A stretch of DNA of 64,000 nucleotides from Aurantiacibacter sp. D1-12 (lineage in GTDB: Bacteria > Pseudomonadota > Alphaproteobacteria > Sphingomonadales > Sphingomonadaceae), in contig NZ_JAPJZJ010000003.1 in the NCBI RefSeq assembly GCF_028858515.1, positions 371,001 through 435,000 on the forward strand, in the 5' to 3' direction. Of this stretch, positions 18,108 through 26,180 are shown in pieces. The notes beneath the pieces are model-generated. The model ran no database searches. It saw nothing but the letters and a program-made list of their open reading frames with translations, and was not told the origin of the DNA. Each line of letters starts with the position of its first letter. The first letter of the stretch is position 1. The translations under genes and the position numbers were made by a program.

Positions 18108-19397
18108 ATGGCAAATGTCACAGTGATCGGCGCCCAATGGGGCGATGAGGGCAAAGGCAAGATCGTAGACTGGTTGGCGACCCGCGCAGATGCGGTCGTT
18201 CGCTTCCAGGGCGGCCACAATGCCGGGCACACGCTGGTGGTGGGTGACCAAACTTACAAGCTGAGCCTTCTGCCAAGCGGTATTGTGACCGGAACGCTCA
18301 GCCTGATCGGCAATGGCGTGGTGCTCGACCCGTGGGCCTTGCGAGACGAGATTGCCAAGCTGGAAAGCCAGGGTGTGTCCATCACCGCTAAGAACTTCGG
18401 CATTGCGGACAATTGCCCGCTGATCCTGCCGATTCACCGTGATCTTGACCAACTGCGTGAAACCGCTGCGGGTGCGGGCAAGATCGGCACGACCGGTCGC
18501 GGCATTGGCCCGGCCTATGAAGACAAGGTGGGGCGCCGTGCGATCCGCGTGTGTGACCTTGCACATCTCGATCAGCTCACCCCGATGCTCGATCGCCTTT
18601 GTGCGCACCACGATGCACTTCGCGCCGGGTTCAACGAACCGCCGATTGACCGCGAACGCCTGATCAACGACCTGAAGGAAATCGCCCCGTTCGTACAACA
18701 GTTCGCGCAGCCCGTGTGGAAGCGTCTGAACGATGTGAAGAAGAGCGGCGCCAAGATCCTGTTCGAAGGCGCGCAGGGCGTGCTGCTGGATGTCGATCAC
18801 GGGACCTATCCGTTCGTTACCAGCTCCAATACGGTGAGCGGCACCGTCGCCAGCGGATCGGGCCTCGGCCCGGGTAGCGCGGGTTTCGTGCTCGGTATCG
18901 TGAAGGCCTACACCACCCGCGTGGGCAGCGGCCCGTTTCCGACCGAGCTTGAGGATGAAACCGGCCAACGACTGGGCGAGCGTGGCCATGAATTCGGTAC
19001 CGTCACCGCGCGCAAACGCCGCTGCGGGTGGTTCGATGCGGTGCTGGTGCGCCAGACTTGCGCGCTTTCCGGCGTGACCGGCATCGCGCTGACCAAGATT
19101 GACGTTCTCGACGGGTTCGAAACAATCAAGATCTGCACCGGCTACAAGCTGGGCGACAAGGTGCTCGACTATCTGCCCTCTCATGCCGCCGAGCAGGCAG
19201 CGGTCGAGCCGATCTACGAAGAATTCGAAGGCTGGGAAGGCACCACCGTGGGCGCACGCAGCTGGGCGGACCTTCCGGCGCAGGCGATCAAATATATCCG
19301 CCGGATCGAGGAGCTGATCGAATGCCCTGTGGCGAGCGTTTCGACCAGCCCCGAGCGCGACGATACGATCCTCGTGCGCGATCCTTTCGCGGACTGA
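18108..19397 (+). CDS. purA: Adenylosuccinate synthetase
   Basis: PurA joins IMP and aspartate using GTP to make adenylosuccinate in AMP synthesis. The 429-residue protein has the GTP-binding start '[18 protein letters not shown]', '[10 protein letters not shown]' with the catalytic His, '[15 protein letters not shown]', '[23 protein letters not shown]' and the C-terminal 'TSPERDDTI'. Length and motifs are complete. It is divergent from the phosphate transporter, with about 175 bases between them. The following ECF sigma pair is convergent and its stop directly abuts purA. Confidence 0.98.
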   Translation: MANVTVIGAQWGDEGKGKIVDWLATRADAVVRFQGGHNAGHTLVVGDQTYKLSLLPSGIVTGTLSLIGNGVVLDPWALRDEIAKLESQGVSITAKNFGIADNCPLILPIHRDLDQLRETAAGAGKIGTTGRGIGPAYEDKVGRRAIRVCDLAHLDQLTPMLDRLCAHHDALRAGFNEPPIDRERLINDLKEIAPFVQQFAQPVWKRLNDVKKSGAKILFEGAQGVLLDVDHGTYPFVTSSNTVSGTVASGSGLGPGSAGFVLGIVKAYTTRVGSGPFPTELEDETGQRLGERGHEFGTVTARKRRCGWFDAVLVRQTCALSGVTGIALTKIDVLDGFETIKICTGYKLGDKVLDYLPSHAAEQAAVEPIYEEFEGWEGTTVGARSWADLPAQAIKYIRRIEELIECPVASVSTSPERDDTILVRDPFAD

Positions 19398-19772
19398 TCA
19401 GTCCTGCTTGTCGCTTAGCATCGCCACCTGAATTTGCAGGCGCTTTACCTCGCGCAGGATGTTCAGCATGTTCATCCGGCTGAAGAACCAGTCTTTCATG
19501 AAGCCTTGCATTATCAGCACGGCGAGCGCGGCAATCGCCCACATCAGGTGCTCAAACTGGTGGTGCGTGGTGGCGACTTTATAAAAGCAGAAGATCAGCA
19601 GCAGGCCGAAAACGAAGCTCATCGCGAAGACCATCTTTGCCCAGCCGCCCATCGGGCCGGTCAGGCTGTCTCCGATCTGCCGCCACAGGCCGCGGTCGCT
19701 TTCGAGCTCCTTGAGGAACGCCTGATCATCGGCATCCAGTACGTCGCGGATGCGATCATCGATATCGGTCAT
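19398..19772 (-). CDS. Small membrane protein paired with ECF sigma factor (DUF6768-like)
   Basis: The 124-residue protein has a charged N-terminus ('MTDIDDRIRDVLDADDQAFLKELE'), two membrane segments at about 45-65 and 77-93, and a helical C-terminus ('MNMLNILREVKRLQIQVAMLS'). It resembles a family of small membrane proteins encoded after ECF sigma factors in alphaproteobacteria. Its ATG overlaps the sigma stop by 4 bases, so it is translationally coupled. A role as a membrane anti-sigma or sensor is inferred from this arrangement only; there is no zinc anti-sigma (ZAS) motif. Confidence 0.75.
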   Translation of the reverse strand: MTDIDDRIRDVLDADDQAFLKELESDRGLWRQIGDSLTGPMGGWAKMVFAMSFVFGLLLIFCFYKVATTHHQFEHLMWAIAALAVLIMQGFMKDWFFSRMNMLNILREVKRLQIQVAMLSDKQD

Positions 19773-20326
19773 GGGTTTTCTCCTGAAAGGGCCGCCTTCA
19801 ACTTCTGGCGGGCGTGGAAAAGGCGGGACTTGGCTGTCCCGACGGGGATGGCCTGCACTTCGGCAAGCTCGGCGAGTGTCAGTCCCTCGACAAAGAACAG
19901 GTGCGCGGCGAGGCGTTGATCGGGCGGCAGCGCGGCAAAGGCTTGGGCGATTGCCGCGCTGTCTTCGCTGGTTGCGCTATCGCTAGCCGCATCGGGAAGC
20001 TCACCATCATCCATGACGGCGCGCCTCGATTGCGAGTGTTTGATCACGTCGGCGCATTTGCGGCGCAGGATTGTGAACGCCCAGGGCGCGAAGCGGGCCG
20101 GGTCCGAAAGCCGGTGAATGCTCTTTATGATGGCGAGCCAGCTGTCCTGTGTGGCTCCATGAGCGGCCTCGGCATCACCGAGCATTCTGCGTGCTGCGCG
20201 CAGCAATCGCGGGTGCCATCGGCGCGCAAGCCTTTCCGCTGCAGAACGGTCCCCGTTCCACACCAGAGTGACGAGATACTCGTCGAGAATTTGCTGCGTC
20301 TGGCCCAATGTCCACCCTGTTTTCAT
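19769..20326 (-). CDS. ECF-type RNA polymerase sigma factor
   Basis: The 185-residue protein has sigma region 2 ('LARRWHPRLLRAARRMLGDAEAAHGATQDSWLAI', with 'WAFTILRRKCADVI') and region 4 ('ALPPDQRLAAHLFFVEGLTLAELAEV', 'PVGTAKSRLFHARQKL'), with no regions 1 or 3. It should direct polymerase to a small regulon, probably held in check by the coupled membrane protein downstream. Upstream, the strong GGAGGA ribosome site (20343-20348) is placed for an ATG-TGA start-stop pair at 20331-20336 rather than for its own ATG at 20326, which suggests reinitiation. Confidence 0.9.
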   Translation of the reverse strand: MKTGWTLGQTQQILDEYLVTLVWNGDRSAAERLARRWHPRLLRAARRMLGDAEAAHGATQDSWLAIIKSIHRLSDPARFAPWAFTILRRKCADVIKHSQSRRAVMDDGELPDAASDSATSEDSAAIAQAFAALPPDQRLAAHLFFVEGLTLAELAEVQAIPVGTAKSRLFHARQKLKAALSGENP

Positions 20327-20330
20327 GCTT

Positions 20331-20336
20331 TCACAT
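20331..20336 (-). promoter_or_regulatory. Start-stop element (ATG-TGA) before the sigma gene
   Basis: On the minus strand GGAGGA is followed after 6 bases by ATG and immediately TGA, four bases before the sigma ATG (20326). The best-spaced start codon thus encodes only Met. Ribosomes would have to reinitiate to make the sigma factor, a known way of lowering or tuning expression. Confidence 0.45.
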
Positions 20337-20461
20337 GGTTAGTCCTCCGGGCGAGCTGAAAAGTTCAACTGTGCGCCAAAAAATACTGATATACTTTACA
20401 TGATCCCTTTATGTTCTTAAAATGTTTCGCGGTGTGAGTCGTATTGAGAGCGAAGGAATGT

Positions 20462-21472
20462 ATGATGGCCTCAGCTGATTTTGCCTATGACATGGCTGCG
20501 GATGCAGCGGGGCTGCCCATTTCCGTATCGATCTTCGTCGATTGCGATCTGCTGCGCGGCGAGATGGGGGAGGATGTGGTGCAGGCCGGATTCAAGATCC
20601 GTGAATGCGGCAATCTTGCCCAGTTGCTTGCTGGCGATGCCACGGTGCTGGGAGAGGTCATTCTGGTCGACTGTCCGCAGCCCGATGCCGCGGCGATGGC
20701 AACGCTTGCGCGGCTTGATACCAGAGCGGCGCAATCGGGGGCGCGGCTGGTGATTTCGACCGAGCTGGACTCGCTTGATGCAGTGTTCGGATGCTGCGCG
20801 CAGTCCAATCCGCAAATACTCGTCGCACCACTCCGCGCAGAGCGGGTGATTGCGCTTGGCCGTGTGCTCGCGGAAATGCCCAAACTCCGGCTGCGCGAAC
20901 TCTCCGAGGATGATCGTCTCACCCTGCTGCGCTTGACCGAGCAGGTAGGCCATATTGCCGAGCGATTGGATAAGATCGAGACGCCAAAGCCATGGGGCAC
21001 GGGTAAGACGCGCAATGGCGGGGCCTTCCGGTTTGAAAGCCCGGGTGATGGATATGAGGCGGATGGCTATGTTTCGCAGGGACTTCGCGCCACCGGAGAG
21101 CTGGTTCGCAAACCGCGTCCGCCGCTTCCCGATGCGCGGCTGGTCCGGCAGATTATCGCCCAGCGCAAGGCACGAGCCAAGTACCTCGATGAAGAGCTGT
21201 TTGCCGATCCTGCGTGGGACATGCTGCTCGATCTGACGGCCGCCCGCGTCGAGCATCAGCGCGTCTGCGTTACCTCGCTTTGCATTGCATCGGGTGTGCC
21301 GCCCACCACCGCGCTGCGCTGGATCGGACAGATGACCGAGGCCGGCCTGTTCGAGCGGGTGGAGGACGATACAGATCGCCGCCGTGCTTTTATCGACCTG
21401 ACCGACAAGGCCGTGGATGCCATGGCGCGCTACTTCGAAGAGGTAGGGCGACAGGTCCTCTGCACTGCCTAG
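20462..21472 (+). CDS. Winged-helix (MarR-like) regulator with pseudo-receiver N-terminus
   Basis: The protein (about 336 residues) has an N-terminal alpha/beta region resembling a response-regulator receiver ('VSIFVDCDLLRGEMGEDVVQAGFKI', 'EVILVDCPQPDA'), a short coiled-coil-like helix ('RLTEQVGHIAERLDKIE'), a linker, and a C-terminal winged helix ('CIASGVPPTTALRWIGQMTEAGLFERVEDDTDRRRAFIDLT') with the DxRR wing typical of MarR proteins. ATG 20462 follows AAGGA at 4 bases; ATG 20465 is equally possible. It is a transcription factor of unknown targets; related proteins are common in sphingomonads. Confidence 0.75.
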   Translation: MMASADFAYDMAADAAGLPISVSIFVDCDLLRGEMGEDVVQAGFKIRECGNLAQLLAGDATVLGEVILVDCPQPDAAAMATLARLDTRAAQSGARLVISTELDSLDAVFGCCAQSNPQILVAPLRAERVIALGRVLAEMPKLRLRELSEDDRLTLLRLTEQVGHIAERLDKIETPKPWGTGKTRNGGAFRFESPGDGYEADGYVSQGLRATGELVRKPRPPLPDARLVRQIIAQRKARAKYLDEELFADPAWDMLLDLTAARVEHQRVCVTSLCIASGVPPTTALRWIGQMTEAGLFERVEDDTDRRRAFIDLTDKAVDAMARYFEEVGRQVLCTA

Positions 21473-21484
21473 TTTGTGCGTTGC

Positions 21485-22462
21485 TTAGTGGTTGAAGGCT
21501 GCCTGCGCCTTCGCCTGATCGGCCACGCCGTTTGCAAGCAATACCTGCAGCAGGATGCGCGCCTTTGCCGGGCCAAGAGCACGGGCGGCGATGAAACCGT
21601 CATCCGCATCGCTCGGTTCCAGCTCCACCAGACCCTCATCCACGCGTGTTCCCCGCACGACAGGAATGCCCTGACTCACCGCTTCGGTCAGAGCAGCCCG
21701 TACAGAGTCCGGTGCATTGCCTTCACCCATGCCCGCCAGCACGATGCCCTTTGCCCCTGCGGATACCGCGTGCTGCACATATCCGGCATCCATACCGGCA
21801 AAGGCATGCAGGATCGGCACCGGAGGGAACGTATCGGGGAAGGCGAAGCGTGGTTCTTCCATCACGCGCCAAGGCGGTGATAACCAGTCGACAGAGGAGG
21901 GGGTGGCGAGCGCAATGGGCCCACGCGGAAACCCTTCGAAAGCGCTGGCACCGCTCGTCCGCGCCTTTCGCACGTCGCGCGCGGCGAGTACGGTGTCCCC
22001 CATAACGACCATCACACCGCGGCCTGCCGCGTCCGGGTCTGCGGCGACCTGCACCGCATTGACAAAATTGCGTAGCCCGTCGCTGCCAACCGCGTCGGCA
22101 GGTCGCATTGCGCCCACCACGACAACCGGCTTGGTTGTCGGCAGCGTCAGATCGAGCAGGAAGGCGGTCTCTTCTGCCGTGTCAGTGCCATGGGTGATGA
22201 TCACGCCGCCGCATTCGGCATCGTCCATTGCCGTTATGCAGGCAGCATGCAGTTCGCGCCAGATGTCGGGCCCGATATTCGCGGAATCGATGGCGGCGAC
22301 TTGCCGACCTTCCAGCCGTGTATCGACGCCGAGCGTATCGAATTCTGCCAGGAAATCGACGATATCAATCTGACCGGGGCGATAGTCGCGCCGTGTGGCA
22401 GAGCCCGCTTGTCCGGCAATTGTGCCGCCGGTCGCAAGGACGAGGATGTGGGGTTTGCTCAT
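21485..22462 (-). CDS. L-asparaginase family protein
   Basis: The 325-residue protein has both asparaginase signatures: 'LATGGTIAGQ' near residue 10 with the nucleophilic Thr, and 'VIITHGTDTAEETAF' near residue 90 with the second Thr-Asp pair; the Lys motif region 'GAMRPADAVGSDG' is also present. It hydrolyses asparagine to aspartate and ammonia. No signal peptide is visible, so it is probably cytoplasmic even though the sequence resembles type II enzymes. Its start is 142 bases from the tRNA-Val gene, and it is convergent with the preceding regulator. Confidence 0.9.
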   Translation of the reverse strand: MSKPHILVLATGGTIAGQAGSATRRDYRPGQIDIVDFLAEFDTLGVDTRLEGRQVAAIDSANIGPDIWRELHAACITAMDDAECGGVIITHGTDTAEETAFLLDLTLPTTKPVVVVGAMRPADAVGSDGLRNFVNAVQVAADPDAAGRGVMVVMGDTVLAARDVRKARTSGASAFEGFPRGPIALATPSSVDWLSPPWRVMEEPRFAFPDTFPPVPILHAFAGMDAGYVQHAVSAGAKGIVLAGMGEGNAPDSVRAALTEAVSQGIPVVRGTRVDEGLVELEPSDADDGFIAARALGPAKARILLQVLLANGVADQAKAQAAFNH

Positions 22463-22553
22463 ACAGCGCCGTTAGCGTGCCGTTACCAACAACGCCAGAA
22501 CCCTTCGCTTTGCTCGGGAGTTTTCGCGTAGCGACCCTACGCTTGCGCTTGGG

Positions 22554-22604
22554 AGTTTTTCAGCCGTGAATGTCCCTGCGGGCATTCACGTGTCATGAAA
22601 AACT
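22554..22604. repeat. Large inverted repeat at the tRNA-Val 3' end
   Basis: Nested arms AGTTTTTCA (22554-22562) / TGAAAAACT (22596-22604) and CGTGAATG (22565-22572) / CATTCACG (22583-22590), with CC/GG closing the loop, make a long hairpin. The outer arm ends on the last base of the encoded CCA of the tRNA. It may be the tRNA transcript terminator or processing signal. Confidence 0.6.
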
Positions 22605-22679
22605 GGTGGGCGATGACAGGCTCGAACTGCCGACCCTCTCGGTGTAAACGAGATGCTCTACCAACTGAGCTAATCGCCC
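22604..22679 (-). tRNA. tRNA-Val (anticodon UAC)
   Basis: On the minus strand the sequence starts GGGCGATTAGCTCAG and ends ATCGCCC-A-CCA. The acceptor stem GGGCGAT/ATCGCCC is perfect. The D arm has AGCTCAGTTGGTAGAGC. The anticodon stem TCTCG/CGAGA encloses loop TTTACAC with anticodon TAC, and the T loop reads GTTCGAGCC. The CCA end is encoded. It stands alone between an asparaginase gene and a flavin monooxygenase. Confidence 0.96.
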
Positions 22680-22740
22680 GTACACTTGCGTGTAGCGGAG
22701 CGCGCCTTAGCGTAAGGTTACGCTGCGCAAAAGGGGAAAT

Positions 22741-23943
22741 ATGCAGAAAATCGACATTGCGATTGCGGGGTGCGGGATTGGAGGGCTTTCCGCAGCCCTG
22801 ATGCTGCATGGCCAGGGACACCGCTTGACACTGTTCGAGCGATTTGCCGAGCCCAAGCCTGTCGGTTCGGGGCTGATGATCCAGCCGACCGGGTTGAGCG
22901 TTCTCGATTCGCTCGGGCTTGCAGGCCAAGTGTTCAGCCTTGGTGCGCCGGTTGACGCGCTGCTGGGCCTTAACACGGAAGACGAGCCTGTGCTTGAGGC
23001 TGCCTATGCCGACTTGTCGTTCCCGCAAGCAGTCGGCATCGGCATCCACCGCAGCAGTTTGTTCGACGTGCTCTTCGAAGCGGTGCAGAAGGCAGGCATT
23101 ACTGTAGAAACCGGGCGTGAGGTGGATCGGACCGAGCTCGGGAGCGGAGGCCGCACACTCCATTTTGCAGACAGGCCGCAGTCGCCTGCGTTCGATCTGG
23201 TCGTCGATGCGCTTGGAGTCGGGTCGACACTCGTCCCACCTGCCAGTGCGACGCTGCCATACGGTGCCTTGTGGGCGACGGTCGACTGGCCCTCGTCAGG
23301 CCCGTTCAATCCGCGATTGCTGGAACAGCGCTATCGCCGTGCAGACCAGATGGTTGGTCTGCTTCCGGTCGGGCAGGGCAAGGCGGCCTTCTTCTGGTCG
23401 CTGAAAGGCGAAGATTTTCCGGCGTGGCGTGATGCAGGAATGGCAGCCTTTCACGATCAGGTTTGCGCGCTCTGGCCTGCGCTGGAGCCGGTGATGGTGC
23501 AGCTGACCGAGCCCGACCAGCTCGCCTTTGCGCGTTATTCCCACCGCACCAGTCCTGCCGCCATCGGTGACCGGCTCGTGCATATCGGTGACAGCTGGCA
23601 TGCGGCGAGCCCGCAACTGGGGCAAGGCGCCAATATGGCGCTGCTCGATGCGCGCGGGCTGGCGGTAGCAATTGCGCAGACGGACAGCCTTGAGGACGCG
23701 CTCAAGCGGTACGTTGCTCTGCGATCGTCACACGTCCGGCTCTATCAGGCGCTGGCGTGGATGTTTACTCCACCATTCCAGTCCGGTTCGATCTGGCCCG
23801 CGCTTTTCAGAGACCTCTTCATGGCACCTGCATCGCGTATTCCGCCGGGGCCGCGGCTGAAGGCGAATCTGGTCGCTGGGCTGGTAGGGGCGCGGCTCGG
23901 CGAGCTTGAACTTGAAGTGCCGGACTATTCGGCGCTTTCCTGA
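22741..23943 (+). CDS. FAD-dependent monooxygenase
   Basis: The 400-residue protein belongs to the PHBH/UbiH-type flavin monooxygenases. It has the dinucleotide fold 'IAIAGCGIGGLSAALML' followed by the Glu/Arg FAD signature 'LFERF', and the second FAD motif 'HIGDSWHAASPQLGQGANMALLDA'. Such enzymes hydroxylate aromatic or similar ring substrates with NAD(P)H and O2; the substrate here is not evident. ATG follows AAGGGGAA. It overlaps the convergent TlpA-like gene by 19 bases at the 3' end. Confidence 0.88.
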   Translation: MQKIDIAIAGCGIGGLSAALMLHGQGHRLTLFERFAEPKPVGSGLMIQPTGLSVLDSLGLAGQVFSLGAPVDALLGLNTEDEPVLEAAYADLSFPQAVGIGIHRSSLFDVLFEAVQKAGITVETGREVDRTELGSGGRTLHFADRPQSPAFDLVVDALGVGSTLVPPASATLPYGALWATVDWPSSGPFNPRLLEQRYRRADQMVGLLPVGQGKAAFFWSLKGEDFPAWRDAGMAAFHDQVCALWPALEPVMVQLTEPDQLAFARYSHRTSPAAIGDRLVHIGDSWHAASPQLGQGANMALLDARGLAVAIAQTDSLEDALKRYVALRSSHVRLYQALAWMFTPPFQSGSIWPALFRDLFMAPASRIPPGPRLKANLVAGLVGARLGELELEVPDYSALS

Positions 23944-24527
23944 ACTGGCACGAGCGCTTCCAGCACCTCTTCGCGCGCTTCTGCAGTCTCCCAATCGTAA
24001 GCGCCGATCACGCGCCAGACCTCGCGGCCCTCGGCATCGTAGAGGATGGTGAGCGGCAAGACCGCGCCGCCGCCGTAGGAGAATGCGAGCGTGTTCTGCT
24101 GGTCCATCCATTGCGGCAGGTTTGGCAAGTCTCGCTCGGCGAAAAAGGGCACCACGGCTTCTGCCCCCTGCAAGTCTTCGCTGATGGTGAGCACGCGTAC
24201 CTGGCCTTCCAGATCGGCGGCCAGCTCGTCGAGCAGCGGCATTTCCACCACGCACGGTGCGCACCATGTGGCCCAGAGGTTGATGAGCACAGGCTCGCCA
24301 ATTTCATTGAGCGTCAGTGTCTCGCCAGATGGGTCTTCTACCGTCACTTCTGGGATCGTTTCGCCCACAAAGCTGCGGTCCAGCGTGCCCGTCAAGGCCG
24401 CAGCCCTGCTTTCAGCATCGACAGTGGTGCTTTCTTGCGCCGCGTCGTCGCCGCCGTTATCGCACGCGGCAAGCAGGCCTGCAGCAAGGCAGGCAGCGGC
24501 GAAACGAGAAAGGCTGATCTTGGCCAC
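23925..24527 (-). CDS. TlpA-like thioredoxin-fold lipoprotein
   Basis: The 200-residue product has a lipobox ('LLAAC', Cys about 21), so it sits in a membrane facing the periplasm. The thioredoxin fold includes '[23 protein letters not shown]' with the CxxC pair, and '[15 protein letters not shown]' with the cis-Pro loop. TlpA/ResA proteins reduce disulfides in cytochrome c or oxidase assembly. GTG 24527 is chosen for GGAGGA 7 bases upstream. Its start is only 34 bases from the divergent argH ATG, so the promoters must lie within the opposing genes. Confidence 0.88.
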   Translation of the reverse strand: MAKISLSRFAAACLAAGLLAACDNGGDDAAQESTTVDAESRAAALTGTLDRSFVGETIPEVTVEDPSGETLTLNEIGEPVLINLWATWCAPCVVEMPLLDELAADLEGQVRVLTISEDLQGAEAVVPFFAERDLPNLPQWMDQQNTLAFSYGGGAVLPLTILYDAEGREVWRVIGAYDWETAEAREEVLEALVPVQESAE

Positions 24528-24561
24528 GGATGATTCCTCCAACGCCCCGAAGGGCAATGCC

Positions 24562-25935
24562 ATGTGGGGCGGCAGGTTCGCAGACGGACCTAACGCCATC
24601 ATGCGCGAAATCAATGCCTCGATCCCGTTCGACCAGGCATTGTGGCAGCAGGATATTGCTGCGAGCAAGGCCCATGTCGCCATGCTGGCCGCGTGCGACA
24701 TTGTGAGCGACGCCGATGCCGAAGCGATTATCGCTGGCCTGGACAAGGTCGCCGCCGAGTACGAAGCTGAAGGGGTTCCCGAGAACTGGGACCTTGAAGA
24801 CATCCATATGACCACTGAAGCGCGGCTGGCAGAGCTCATCGGCCCGGTGGCCGGCCGCCTGCACACGGCGCGCAGCCGCAATGATCAGGTCGCCACCGAT
24901 TTCCGCCTCTGGGTGCGCGACATGGTGGACCAGACGCTTGCCGGTTTGACCGAGTTGCAAAAGGCGCTCGTTGCGCGCGCAGATGAGCACGCCGACAGCA
25001 TCATGCCCGGCTTTACCCATCTGCAGACTGCGCAGCCAGTAACGCTCGGCCACCACCTGATGGCCTATTATGAAATGGTCAGCCGCGATGTGGCGCGCTT
25101 TGCCCAGGCGAGGGGTCGTTTGAACCAGTCTCCGCTGGGCAGTGCCGCGCTGGCGGGAACAGGCTTTCCGATCGACCGCGAAATGACTGCGCAGGCGCTC
25201 GGTTTTGATGCGCCGACCCGAAACAGCTTGGATGCCGTCTCGGACCGCGATTTCGCGCTCGATTTTCTCACCGTAGCCAGCCAGTGCGCCTTGCACCTTT
25301 CGCGGCTGGCGGAGGAATTCGTGATCTGGGCGAGCCAGCCCTTCGGCTTCGTCCGCATGCCCGATGCGCTCTCCACCGGCAGCTCGATCATGCCGCAAAA
25401 GAAGAACCCCGATGCGGCCGAGCTGGTGCGTGGGCATGCCGGGCGAATTATCGGCTGCCAGACGGCACTGATGGTCACCATGAAGGGCCTGCCACTCGCC
25501 TATTCGAAGGACATGCAGGACGACAAGCCGCCCGTGTTCGAGGCTGCAGGACTGTTGCAGCTATGCATTGCCGCGATGACCGGAATGGTCGAAGGCGCGG
25601 ATTTCAAGACCGACCGGATGCGGCAAGCGGCCGAGCTGGGCTATGCTACAGCAACCGATCTGGCCGACTGGCTGGTGCGCGAGGCGGACATTCCTTTCCG
25701 TGAGGCGCACCATATCACCGGCGCGGCAGTGAAACTGGCGGAAGGCAAGGGCGTGGCGCTTGAGGCCTTGTCGCTTGAGGAACTGCAAGCAATCGACGCG
25801 CGTATTGACGAGCGGGTCTATACCGCGCTTTCTGTTGAGGCGTCTGTGGCGGCGCGCAAGAGCTACGGCGGTACCGCGCCCGATCAGGTCCGTGCGCAGG
25901 TTGCCAGGGCCCGCAGTGAACTGGAGATGGGTTGA
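24562..25935 (+). CDS. argH: Argininosuccinate lyase
   Basis: ArgH splits argininosuccinate to arginine and fumarate, the last step of arginine synthesis. The 457-residue protein starts '[10 protein letters not shown]' as in the family and has '[13 protein letters not shown]', '[18 protein letters not shown]' and the fumarase-superfamily signature '[12 protein letters not shown]' with the catalytic Ser. AAGGG precedes ATG 24562 at good spacing. An in-frame TTG at 24520, also with a decent ribosome site, would add 14 residues and overlap the divergent TlpA-like start. The next gene overlaps its stop (TGATG). Confidence 0.97.
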   Translation: MWGGRFADGPNAIMREINASIPFDQALWQQDIAASKAHVAMLAACDIVSDADAEAIIAGLDKVAAEYEAEGVPENWDLEDIHMTTEARLAELIGPVAGRLHTARSRNDQVATDFRLWVRDMVDQTLAGLTELQKALVARADEHADSIMPGFTHLQTAQPVTLGHHLMAYYEMVSRDVARFAQARGRLNQSPLGSAALAGTGFPIDREMTAQALGFDAPTRNSLDAVSDRDFALDFLTVASQCALHLSRLAEEFVIWASQPFGFVRMPDALSTGSSIMPQKKNPDAAELVRGHAGRIIGCQTALMVTMKGLPLAYSKDMQDDKPPVFEAAGLLQLCIAAMTGMVEGADFKTDRMRQAAELGYATATDLADWLVREADIPFREAHHITGAAVKLAEGKGVALEALSLEELQAIDARIDERVYTALSVEASVAARKSYGGTAPDQVRAQVARARSELEMG

Positions 25936-26177
25936 TGAAACGTTTCGCAATGCCATTCGCGATTGTCCTGCTGTTGGGAGCCTGCGGCCAGCGTGCCGAT
26001 CTGGAGCCGCTCGCCGGAGAAACATTGCCGCCGCCGCCCTATGGCGCGACCGATCCTCTGACGGCTGACGAACTGCTGGAGCATGACCCGCAGGCAGTGC
26101 CCGAACGTAGTGTGGAGCTGCGACGCGAGAGCGAAGAGCGCGAGGACGATCCGTTCGACTTGCCGCCGGAAGGCTAG
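25935..26177 (+). CDS. Small lipoprotein between argH and lysA (LptM/YifL-like)
   Basis: The 80-residue protein has a signal with lipobox 'LLGAC' (Cys about 17) followed by 'GQRADLEPL' and a proline-rich, then acidic tail ('SEEREDDPFDLPPEG'). The CGQxxxL start after the lipid-modified Cys recalls LptM (YifL), a small lipoprotein that helps assembly of the LPS translocon and is encoded next to lysA-region genes in many proteobacteria. Similarity is short, so the assignment is tentative. Its ATG overlaps the argH stop by one base, and lysA starts 3 bases after its stop. Confidence 0.65.
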   Translation: MKRFAMPFAIVLLLGACGQRADLEPLAGETLPPPPYGATDPLTADELLEHDPQAVPERSVELRRESEEREDDPFDLPPEG

Positions 26178-26180
26178 GCC

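Noticed and set aside
17964-19184. 406-codon minus-strand frame opposite purA
   Set aside because: Antisense to a clear purA; composition (His/Arg/Ala-rich) is that of a shadow frame.
24091-24561. Long N-terminal extension of argH
   Set aside because: It runs antisense through the TlpA-like gene and precedes the universal MWGGRF start of ArgH.
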